Origin: an uncultured Collinsella sp.
GTDB lineage: Bacteria > Actinomycetota > Coriobacteriia > Coriobacteriales > Coriobacteriaceae
DNA length: 14,557 nucleotides
NCBI GenBank assembly: GCA_905211615.1
Contig: CAJMBB010000043.1
Coordinates: forward strand, 1-14,557
Direction of reading: 5' to 3'
Translations under genes and position numbers: made by a program
Part shown: positions 1-6,418 of the stretch, one piece after another
Layout of the letters: each line of letters opens with the position of its first letter
How positions within the stretch are numbered: the stretch's first letter is position 1
The notes under the pieces: model-generated
Told to the model about the DNA's origin: nothing
Databases searched by the model: none
The model's input: only the letters and a program-made list of their open reading frames with translations

Positions 1-1029
1 TTGTTTCATGTCCTTGTTGCTTCCGGTGAGCAGCACCCGGATTGCCTTCACCTGGTTGGTGCCCACCTTGCGTTTGATGCCCGCCGTCTCTGACGAATCG
101 TTGAGTTTGGTCGAGGTGCCGTGAGCGTTGATGTAGAGGCCCTCGGAAGGCTTGACGTCGCCCTCGGCCACCGCCAGCGATATCGCGCGGGCAATGCCGG
201 CAGCCTCGGGATCGGGGCTCGTGATGTGATAGGCATCATCGGTGTTGCCGTAGCCCACGACCTCGGCATAAATGTGCGCACCGCGCGCCTGAGCATGTTC
301 CATGCTCTCGAGCACGAGCACGCAGGCGCCCTCGCCCATCACAAAGCCGTCGCGGTCTGCATCGAACGGGCGGCAAGCCGTCGCGGGATTAGGGTTGGTG
401 GTCAATGCGCGGCAGGACGTAAAGCCCGCAACGGCATCGGGAATAATGGCGGCCTCGGCGCCGCCCGCGAGGATCGCGTCGGCATAGCCGTGCTTGATGG
501 CGCGGAACGCCTCGCCCACCGCATGGGCCGAGGTTGCGCACGCGGTCACGACGGGCAGGGTCGGGCCCTTTGCCTTGTGGCGGATTGCGATATTGCCCGA
601 TGCCATGTTGGGGATCATCATCGCGATCATATAGGGCGATGCGCGGCGGGGCCCACGGTCGGCAATCGTATGGACGTTGTCGACGAGTGCCTGCATGCCG
701 CCCACGCCCGAGCCCACGTAGACGCCCAGGCGCTCGCAATCGATGGCGCCTTCGACATCAAAGCCCGCATCGTGCATGGCCTCGTCCGAAGCCGCCATCG
801 CAAACTGAACGCAGGGGTCGAGATGCTTGGCGTCACGCTTGCCAAAGTACTCGTTGCCGTCAAAGCCCTTGACCTCGGCCGCCACCTTGACGGTAAACGC
901 ATCGGTATCGAAGTGCGTGATCGGGCCGATGCCGCACGTGCCAGCACACATTGCCGCCCAGGTGGCAAGCGCGGTGTTGCCGAGCGGCGATATGGCACCT
1001 ATGCCGGTAATTGCAACTCTCTGTTCCAT
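1..1029 (-). CDS. fabF: 3-oxoacyl-ACP synthase II (FabF), 3' end beyond the window
   Basis: FabF condenses malonyl-ACP with a growing acyl-ACP in the cytosolic FAS-II cycle. The frame is open for 343 codons with no stop, so the gene continues past base 1. The N-terminus has the thiolase-fold start VAITGIGAISPLGN; the nucleophile is Cys164 in VTACATSAH and the first catalytic His is His303 in NAHGTSTKLND, both at the usual FabF positions. Two adjacent ATGs exist; the inner one (1029) is preferred because GAGGAG lies 6 bases ahead of it. It is the last visible gene of the operon, 39 bases after fabG. Oddity: the last 12 or so residues read RVLLTGSNKDMKQ where the family has VSSTKSMTGH with the catalytic Lys and second His, so the far end is divergent or mis-assembled. 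Family assignment is certain; integrity of the C-terminus is not. Confidence 0.95.
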   Translation of the reverse strand, partial: MEQRVAITGIGAISPLGNTALATWAAMCAGTCGIGPITHFDTDAFTVKVAAEVKGFDGNEYFGKRDAKHLDPCVQFAMAASDEAMHDAGFDVEGAIDCERLGVYVGSGVGGMQALVDNVHTIADRGPRRASPYMIAMMIPNMASGNIAIRHKAKGPTLPVVTACATSAHAVGEAFRAIKHGYADAILAGGAEAAIIPDAVAGFTSCRALTTNPNPATACRPFDADRDGFVMGEGACVLVLESMEHAQARGAHIYAEVVGYGNTDDAYHITSPDPEAAGIARAISLAVAEGDVKPSEGLYINAHGTSTKLNDSSETAGIKRKVGTNQVKAIRVLLTGSNKDMKQ

Positions 1030-1068
1030 CATGGTCTCCTCATCCAAGCCGTTCTTCGGCCCTGGTTT

Positions 1069-1842
1069 CTACATCGCCATTCCGCCGTCGACGCGCACGA
1101 CCTCACCCGTAATGTAGGCAGCCGCATCGCTCGCCAGAAAGCGCACTACGCCGGCCACCTCCTCGGGGCGTGCCATGCGCTTAAGGGGAATCTGCTCCTC
1201 GGTTGCCTCGCGAACCTTCTCCGAGAGCTTTGCCGTCATATCCGTCTCGACAAACCCGGGGGCAACCGCGTTCACTCGTACGCCGCGGGGCGCAAGCTCG
1301 CGCGCCACCGCCTTGGTCAGGCCAATCACGCCCGCCTTGGAGGCAGCGTAGTTGGCTTGCCCGGCATTGCCCATCAGGCCCACGACCGAGCTCATGTTGA
1401 CGACGCAGCCGCCGCGCTGGCGCATAAACGTCTTGGTGAGCGCGCGCGTCGTGTTAAACGTTCCTTTAAGATTGACATCGAGCACGCGATCGAAGGCGTC
1501 ATCGCCCATGCGCATGAGCAGGCCATCGCGGGTGATGCCGGCGTTGTTGACGAGCGCCCAAATGGAGCCAAAGTCGTTGAGGACCGCTTCCACGCACGCA
1601 TTGACGGCAGCGGGGTCGGCCACGTCACATTGATATGCGCGCGCCGTGGCGCCAGCCGCCTCACAGGCTTCGCACGTCTCACGCGCCGCATCTGCGCTAC
1701 CGGCATAGATGACGGCGATATCAAAGCCGTCCTCCGCCAAACCGGTTGCACAGGCGCGACCGATGCCGCGCGAGCCGCCCGTGACAAGCGCCACGCGACG
1801 TGAGTCGTTGCGCTCGAGCGCGCCGTTGTTCAAGTTGCCCAT
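1069..1842 (-). CDS. fabG: 3-oxoacyl-ACP reductase (FabG)
   Basis: NADPH-dependent reduction of 3-ketoacyl-ACP to 3-hydroxyacyl-ACP in FAS-II. It is a classical short-chain dehydrogenase of 257 residues: the cofactor loop TGGSRGIG is at 21-28, NNAG at 99-102, and the catalytic triad is Ser152, Tyr165 and Lys169 (YAASK), with the same spacing as E. coli FabG. The C-terminus ends in the usual ITGEVVRVDGGMAM. The start is supported by AAAGGA 5 bases upstream; the N-terminal 16 residues before the first beta strand are slightly longer than in most FabGs. It sits between fabD and fabF in the same operon, 30 bases after fabD. Position in a fab cluster makes the ACP substrate far more likely than another SDR function. 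Confidence 0.97.
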   Translation of the reverse strand: MGNLNNGALERNDSRRVALVTGGSRGIGRACATGLAEDGFDIAVIYAGSADAARETCEACEAAGATARAYQCDVADPAAVNACVEAVLNDFGSIWALVNNAGITRDGLLMRMGDDAFDRVLDVNLKGTFNTTRALTKTFMRQRGGCVVNMSSVVGLMGNAGQANYAASKAGVIGLTKAVARELAPRGVRVNAVAPGFVETDMTAKLSEKVREATEEQIPLKRMARPEEVAGVVRFLASDAAAYITGEVVRVDGGMAM

Positions 1843-1872
1843 GTCATTCCTTTCGGGTTACAGCCCTGTGGA

Positions 1873-2799
1873 CTATGCGAGCTCGTCGGCAATAGCTGCG
1901 ACCTGCTCGGCCGTCTCGCACGAATACACACGAACGTCGCTCAACGTACGCTTGACCAGGCCGGACAGCGTTTTGCCGGGGCCGACCTCAATAAATGTGT
2001 CGATGCCTTGATCCTGCAAAGCATGCAGCGTATCGACCCAGCGCACGGCATGGCTCACCTGGTTGGCCAAGACATCCGATGCTGCTCGCGGGTCCGCCGG
2101 ATAGGGCGCCGCCGTCATGTTTGCCATGACCGGAATCAGCAGCGGAGACGGCGCGTGGCCGGCTTGGATATACGTCGCCAGCCCCTCAGTCGCCTCTGCC
2201 ATATAGGGGCTATGGAATGCACCCGACACCGCGACCTTCATGGCGCGGCCGCCAGCCTCTTTTACTAGGACGTCGAGGGTCTGCAGCGCATCGGGCGCTC
2301 CGGCCACAACCGTCTGCTGGGGACTGTTGTAGTTGACCGGCCAGCAGTCCTCGCCGGCCTGCGCAGCCAGGTTCTCGACTTGCGCAGCATCAAGTTTGAT
2401 GACGGCGCGCATGCCGCCGGGGTGACGCTCGGCCGCCGTGGCCATCAATGCCGCGCGCTCACACACGAGCTCAAAACCCGCTCGCGTATCGAATGCCCCC
2501 GCAAAGGTGAGTGCAGCGACCTCGCCCAGCGAGAATCCCGCACAGGCGGCAGGCACCACGCCGCGCTCGCGCAGGGCGACGGCGACAGCCAAGTCGTTCA
2601 CGAACACGCAAGGCTGCGTGTTCTCGGTCTGCGACAGCTCCTCCTTGGAGGCGCTCCGGCACTGCTCGCTCGTCCCCGGGCGCACCTCATCGGCAATGGC
2701 GAACCCCTCGGCGGCCGCCGGCGATGTCTCGATCAAGTCGACGCCCATCGCGGGGTGCTGGGCACCCTGGCCGGCAAACAAAAACGCTACGCCACCCAT
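1873..2799 (-). CDS. fabD: Malonyl-CoA:ACP transacylase (FabD)
   Basis: Transfers malonyl from CoA to ACP to feed elongation. The 308-residue protein has the oxyanion-hole motif GQGAQ at 10-14, the nucleophile Ser90 in AGFSLGEVAAL, the catalytic His196 in GAFHSPYM, and the late motif IEVGPGKTLSGLVKR. The nucleophile elbow reads GFSLG rather than the common GHSLG, a variation that occurs in FabDs outside the proteobacteria. ATG at 2799 is chosen because AAGGG sits 9 bases upstream; a GTG two codons earlier (2805) would place the same Shine-Dalgarno only about 3 bases away. The start lies inside the 3' end of fabK (13-base overlap), so translation is probably coupled. Confidence 0.96.
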   Translation of the reverse strand: MGGVAFLFAGQGAQHPAMGVDLIETSPAAAEGFAIADEVRPGTSEQCRSASKEELSQTENTQPCVFVNDLAVAVALRERGVVPAACAGFSLGEVAALTFAGAFDTRAGFELVCERAALMATAAERHPGGMRAVIKLDAAQVENLAAQAGEDCWPVNYNSPQQTVVAGAPDALQTLDVLVKEAGGRAMKVAVSGAFHSPYMAEATEGLATYIQAGHAPSPLLIPVMANMTAAPYPADPRAASDVLANQVSHAVRWVDTLHALQDQGIDTFIEVGPGKTLSGLVKRTLSDVRVYSCETAEQVAAIADELA

Positions 2800-3730
2800 G
2801 CGCACGCACCCTTCAGGACGTGCTCGGCGCCATCGACCAGGTCGTCAACGATTTCACGTGCGCTCTGGCACTCATTGACCATGCCGGCAATCTGTCCACA
2901 CAAAAACGAACCCTCTTCGTAATTGCCGTCCTTGGCGGCCTTGCGAAGGGCGCCCGTGCCCATGGCCCCGAGCTCCTCGGAGCTTGCGCCCGCCGCCTCG
3001 CTCTTGGCATACGCGTTGGTAAAGGGGCTCTTGAGGGAACGCACCGGGTGTCCCGTCGAGCGGCCGGTCGCACGCGTCGAGGTGTCGTTGGCCTTCAAGA
3101 CCATCTCCTTGTACTGCTTCGATACGGTGCACTCGTCTGCGACCAGAAAGCGCGTACCCACCTGGACGCCGGCAGCGCCCAGCATAAAGGCAGCCGCCAC
3201 GCCGCGGCCGTCGGCAATACCGCCGGCAGCCACGACGGGAATGTCGACCGCATCGACGACCTGCGGCACCAGTGCCATCGTCGAGGTCTCGCCAATATGG
3301 CCGCCCGATTCGGTGCCCTCGGCAACCACGGCGGTGGCCCCACGACGCGCCACGAGACGGGCGAGCGCTACCGAAGCCACAACGGGGATGACCTTGATGC
3401 CCGCATCGTTCCAAGCTTTCATGTACTTGGCGGGATTACCGGCACCCGTCACGACGACCGGCACCTGCTCGTCGATCACAACCTGCGCGACCTCGTCGGC
3501 AAACGGGCTCATGAGCATAACGTTGACACCGAAGGGCTTTCCGGTCAGCTCCCGGACCTTGTGGATCTGCTCCCGCACCCAGGCAGCCGGAGCGTTGGCA
3601 GCCCCGATGATGCCAAGGCCCCCGGCCTCGGAGACAGCCGCCGCCAGATGGTATCGGCAATCCAGGCCATGCCGCCCTGGAACACGGGCTTTTCGATGCC
3701 GAGCAGATCGCAGAGAGGAGTCTTGAGCAT
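2787..3730 (-). pseudogene. fabK: Enoyl-ACP reductase II (FabK), interrupted by a one-base frameshift
   Basis: FabK is the FMN- and NAD(P)H-dependent enoyl-ACP reductase, a TIM-barrel flavoprotein unrelated to FabI. The N-terminal frame starts at ATG 3730 (GGAG 8 bases upstream, 2 bases after the acpP stop) and reads MLKTPLCDLLGIEKPVFQGG, then MAWIADT; left unshifted it ends at a stop at 3545 after 61 residues. From about 3648 the neighbouring frame gives LAAAVSEAGGLGIIGAANAP and continues to a normal C-terminus, including VVTGAGNPAKY, AEGTESGGHIG (flavin/phosphate region) and AAGGIADGRG. Adding one C to the CC of GATACCATCTG (near 3649-3651) restores a 314-residue protein, the normal FabK length. 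This is either a sequencing or assembly error or a real inactivating deletion; everything else about the gene looks intact. Confidence 0.9.
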
Positions 3731-3732
3731 CT

Positions 3733-3969
3733 CTACTTCTCCAATGCCGCCTCGACCGTATCGGCGAACTCGCCGACCGTCTTGGGGTTCTCCTCGGTAT
3801 CGAGCTGGATGCCAAACTCGTCCTCGACGGCGACGAGGATCTCGACAGTGCCCAGACTGTCGAGACCAATCTCCTCAAGCGTGGACTCGGGCTTCATCTC
3901 GACGTCGTCAAGGCCGGCGGTCTCGCGAATAACGTCGCAAACGCGCTCGAAGGTCTTCTGATCTGCCAT
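3733..3969 (-). CDS. acpP: Acyl carrier protein
   Basis: Carries acyl intermediates on a 4'-phosphopantetheine arm through FAS-II. It is a 78-residue acidic protein, typical ACP length, with the attachment motif GLDSLGTVE and Ser38 as the modified residue. The four-helix ACP pattern is visible, with the charged recognition helix after Ser38 (EILVAVEDEFGI). The start at 3969 has AAAGGAG 7 bases upstream. It lies 52 bases after the fabH stop and 2 bases before fabK, in the same operon. The strong ribosome-binding site fits the need for ACP in excess of the enzymes. Confidence 0.98.
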   Translation of the reverse strand: MADQKTFERVCDVIRETAGLDDVEMKPESTLEEIGLDSLGTVEILVAVEDEFGIQLDTEENPKTVGEFADTVEAALEK

Positions 3970-4021
3970 GGTAGTTCTCCTTTGTTTGTGCCCTAGGGGC
4001 GTTTTTATTTCCTATGTGCGA

Positions 4022-4981
4022 CTACTTCCAACGAAGCAGATAGCCACCTATATCCAGACCGGCGCCAAATCCAACCAAGGCGATGGTGTCGCCCGTGTGA
4101 AGTGCACCGGCGTTTGCCAGCCGGTCGAGGGCAAGCGGAATGCATGCGCTCGAAATGTTGCCGGTCTCGCGCAACGTGCGAACCACGCGCTCGTCCGGCA
4201 CACCCAGGCGCTTGACTGCCTGGCTCAAGATTCGTTCGTTAGCCTGATGGAATACAAAGTGGTCGATGTCCTCGACCGCGGTGCTCGCGTCGCAGGCGAG
4301 CTTGTTGACCGTGTCGCAGATGGCATTGACGCCAAATTTGAAGACGCGACGGCCGTTCATGGAAAGCACGCTTTCGCAGTCCTGCACCGTCTTATACGGC
4401 GAGGAGCCCGCCAATCCGGGGACGCGCAGTGTTTCGACGTCAGGCGACGTCGAAAGCTCAACAGCAAGGGGATTCTCTCCCCCAGCCTCTATGACCGCAG
4501 CACCCGCGCCATCGCCAAAGAGCACGCACGTGGCACGGTCGGTCCAATCGAGCGCGCGCGTCATCTGCTCGGCGGCTACGACCAGCACGTGCTCGGCACG
4601 GCCGCGGGCGATATAGCCCTCGGCGGCATCGAGCGCAAATACGAAGCCGGCGCAGGCGGCCGAAACATCGAAGGCAGGGCACGTCGCGCCCAGACGCTCA
4701 GCAACGGCACACGCCTCAGCGGGAACAAGATGATCACCCGTCGTCGTCGAGCAGACGATCAGATCCAGCTGGCTCGCGTCGATTCCGGACACCTGGAGTG
4801 CCCGCTCGCTCGCCGCTACGGCAAGGTCGTCGAGCGACTCGGTGGTGCAGACGTGGCGGCTCTTGATACCTGTGCGGGTAAAAATCCACTCATCCGAGGT
4901 ATCGAGGAACTCGGACAGCTCGTCGTTGGAAACACTGCGCTCAGGAAGCGCCGAGCCTGTTCCAAGAATCGTGAAACCCAT
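4022..4981 (-). CDS. fabH: 3-oxoacyl-ACP synthase III (FabH)
   Basis: Initiates FAS-II by condensing an acyl-CoA primer with malonyl-ACP. The 319-residue protein has Cys110 in VSAACAGF, His245 in FHQAN and Asn275 in GNISSA, the Cys-His-Asn triad of KAS III. The start is ATG 4981 because AGGAGG lies 6 bases upstream and the protein then begins MGFTILGTGSALPE as in other FabHs; the open frame extends 19 codons further upstream but without a better site and across the putative operator. It is the first gene of the operon, whose promoter region carries two 19-bp repeats. Primer choice (acetyl versus branched acyl-CoA) cannot be read from the sequence. Confidence 0.97.
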   Translation of the reverse strand: MGFTILGTGSALPERSVSNDELSEFLDTSDEWIFTRTGIKSRHVCTTESLDDLAVAASERALQVSGIDASQLDLIVCSTTTGDHLVPAEACAVAERLGATCPAFDVSAACAGFVFALDAAEGYIARGRAEHVLVVAAEQMTRALDWTDRATCVLFGDGAGAAVIEAGGENPLAVELSTSPDVETLRVPGLAGSSPYKTVQDCESVLSMNGRRVFKFGVNAICDTVNKLACDASTAVEDIDHFVFHQANERILSQAVKRLGVPDERVVRTLRETGNISSACIPLALDRLANAGALHTGDTIALVGFGAGLDIGGYLLRWK

Positions 4982-4997
4982 CACTAACCTCCTTTGA

Positions 4998-5016
4998 GTT
5001 GTTGACGTGTTTACAT
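4998..5016. promoter_or_regulatory. Candidate operator, copy 1 (fabH leader)
   Basis: GTTGTTGACGTGTTTACAT, identical to copy 2 at 18 of 19 bases. It contains the dyad TGTTGAC-GT-GTTTACA. It would lie just downstream of the fabH transcription start predicted from the TATCCT -10 box, where a bound protein would block initiation or early elongation. No known regulator is assigned. Confidence 0.5.
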
Positions 5017-5026
5017 CGACCAAGAG

Positions 5027-5055
5027 AGGATAGCGCATTTCAGTCGTTGTTGACG
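5027..5055 (-). promoter_or_regulatory. Probable fabH operon promoter
   Basis: On the minus strand TATCCT (5027-5032) is a good -10 box, the same hexamer as in the rpsL promoter. The -35 position 17 bases upstream reads CGTCAA, a poor match, and falls inside operator copy 2, so the promoter may be activator-dependent or simply weak. The start would be near 5020, giving a leader of about 40 bases. Confidence 0.4.
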
Positions 5056-5064
5056 TGTTAACAT
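5046..5064. promoter_or_regulatory. Candidate operator, copy 2 (fabH -35 region)
   Basis: GTTGTTGACGTGTTAACAT, the better dyad of the pair: TGTTGAC-GT-GTTAACA, arms matching at 6 of 7 positions. Start-to-start distance to copy 1 is 48 bp. It overlaps the -35 region of the fabH promoter and also supplies a TTGACG that could act as a -35 box toward birA. Confidence 0.5.
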
Positions 5065-5157
5065 TAAATTGTTCAAATGCGACAAAGGCTTCACATTGTG
5101 TCTGTCTCTATACACCATTGCGTTATTCACTTATTCATTAAGGAGGTAGCAGCCGTT

Positions 5158-5934
5158 ATGGATGCCAAATTAACGATCGTCGACGTAACCGGATCGACCA
5201 ACGATGACCTGCTCGAAGCAGGAAAACAGGGAGCACCGCACGGCACAGGACTTGCCGCCCGGGCTCAGACAGCAGGACGCGGCCGACGCGGCCACAAGTG
5301 GGATTCAACCGCCGGCAACCTATTGCTTTCGATTGTTCTGCGTCCATGCGTTAATCCTGCAAAGTACTCTGGTCTTGCCGCCGTCAGCGGCCTAGCGGTG
5401 CTCGAGGCGCTCGAAAAGCAAGGTCTTGCAAACGAGATTGACCTCAAATGGCCCAACGATCTGGTCGCGCGAGGACGCAAGCTCGGCGGCATTTTGGTCG
5501 AGGCTGCACGCGACAACGAAGGCAACCCCTTTGCAGTCTGCGGCATCGGCGTCAACGTGAACTATGTGCCCCCGGAGGTTCCCGATGGCGGCCTGCCGGC
5601 AATCGGCCTATCAGACCTCAACGAGAACGTTCCCGCCGTCGACATGCTCCTCGATGAGGTCTATCACGCGGTCGTGAACGCAGTAGACGCGTGGGCAGAA
5701 CACCTCAACGCCAAGGAAGAAGACGCCGGTCCGCTCGCGCCCGTCCACGATGAATATATCGCTCACCTCAATTGGATCGGGGAACACGTTCTCGCCCGCT
5801 CCCCTGCCGGACACGAGCTGGCACGTGGCATCTTTCAAACGGTCGACGACTTTGGTCGCGCATGCATCGAGACAGAAGAGGGCTTACGATCCTTCCATTT
5901 TGAAGAGGCATCGCTGCGTCCCGTGAGCAAATAG
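5158..5934 (+). CDS. birA: Biotin--[acetyl-CoA-carboxylase] ligase, group I (BirA without HTH)
   Basis: Activates biotin with ATP and attaches it to the biotin carboxyl carrier protein of acetyl-CoA carboxylase. The 258-residue protein has STND at 13-16, the biotinyl-AMP loop GRGRRGHKW at 40-48, KWPNDL from 97 with KLGGILVE following, GIGVNVNY, and a small C-terminal BPL_C-like domain ending near FHFEEASLRPV. The protein starts directly with the catalytic domain, so it lacks the N-terminal DNA-binding domain of E. coli BirA and should not be a repressor itself. Start: ATG 5158 with AAGGAGG 11 bases upstream, a rather long spacing; an in-frame upstream extension to 5077 has no homology to the family. 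It is divergent from the fab operon, a sensible pairing since its target makes malonyl-CoA. Confidence 0.94.
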   Translation: MDAKLTIVDVTGSTNDDLLEAGKQGAPHGTGLAARAQTAGRGRRGHKWDSTAGNLLLSIVLRPCVNPAKYSGLAAVSGLAVLEALEKQGLANEIDLKWPNDLVARGRKLGGILVEAARDNEGNPFAVCGIGVNVNYVPPEVPDGGLPAIGLSDLNENVPAVDMLLDEVYHAVVNAVDAWAEHLNAKEEDAGPLAPVHDEYIAHLNWIGEHVLARSPAGHELARGIFQTVDDFGRACIETEEGLRSFHFEEASLRPVSK

Positions 5935-5993
5935 AGCGCCACAGACACCCGCTCGACAGCCCCGGCCGGCAGTCCAAACCATCATTCAAAACA

Positions 5994-6030
5994 AAAGGGC
6001 CCCGCTACCGTAACGGCAGCGGGGCCCTTT
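5994..6030. terminator. Bidirectional terminator between birA and rpsJ
   Basis: AAAGGGCCCCGCTACCG pairs with CGGCAGCGGGGCCCTTT across a 3-base loop with one mismatch. Read on the minus strand the stem is followed by TTTTGTTTT, a good tail for ending rpsJ transcription; on the plus strand it is followed by a short TTT tail after birA. The two genes converge here. Confidence 0.9.
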
Positions 6031-6049
6031 AAGCTATGAGCGATATCGC

Positions 6050-6358
6050 TTAGAGCTTGATGTCAATGTCGACGCCAGCGGGGAGGTCGAGACGCATGAG
6101 CGAATCAACGGTGCCCGAGGTGGGGTCGAGGATGTCGATGAGGCGCTTGTGAGTGCGCATCTCGAACTGCTCACGGGAGTCCTTGTTCACGTGCGGCGAG
6201 CGGATAACCGTGTACAGGTTGCGCTCGGTGGGCAGGGGGACAGGACCGGAAACGCGAGCGCCGGTCTTCTGAGCGGTCTCGACGATGAGCTTCGCGGACT
6301 GATCGACGACCTCGTGATCATAGCCCTTGAGGCGAATGCGGATCTTCTGGGTAGCCAA
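6050..6358 (-). CDS. rpsJ: Ribosomal protein S10
   Basis: S10 is part of the 30S head and, as NusE, of antitermination complexes. The 102-residue protein is full length and colinear with the family: MATQKIRIRLKGYDHEVVDQ at the start, RTHKRLIDILDPT in the middle and LPAGVDIDIKL at the end. The start codon is TTG (6356-6358); GGAGG 6 bases upstream decides it, and no ATG is available near the conserved N-terminus. It follows fusA by 60 bases in the same direction and is followed by a strong terminator rather than by rplC, so in this genome S10 appears to belong to the str operon and not to an S10 operon. Confidence 0.98.
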   Translation of the reverse strand: MATQKIRIRLKGYDHEVVDQSAKLIVETAQKTGARVSGPVPLPTERNLYTVIRSPHVNKDSREQFEMRTHKRLIDILDPTSGTVDSLMRLDLPAGVDIDIKL

Positions 6359-6418
6359 CTTAAACCTCCAAAGAGTGCGAGAGATGTTCTCGCGGATTAC
6401 GTAACAGGGAGCTCGAAC

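Noticed and set aside
121..1803. A 560-codon plus-strand frame across fabF and fabG
   Set aside because: It spans two well-supported genes on the other strand, has no homology, and has no start signal.
2799..2805. GTG at 2805 as the fabD start
   Set aside because: The Shine-Dalgarno AAGGG would be about 3 bases away, too close; the ATG at 2799 has normal spacing.
3545..3730. Programmed -1 frameshifting in fabK
   Set aside because: The junction GATACCATCTG has no slippery heptamer and FabK is not known to use recoding; a one-base deletion explains it better.
4982..5038. A 19-codon N-terminal extension of FabH
   Set aside because: The ATG at 4981 has a perfect AGGAGG at 6 bases and matches the family start; the extension covers the predicted promoter and operator.
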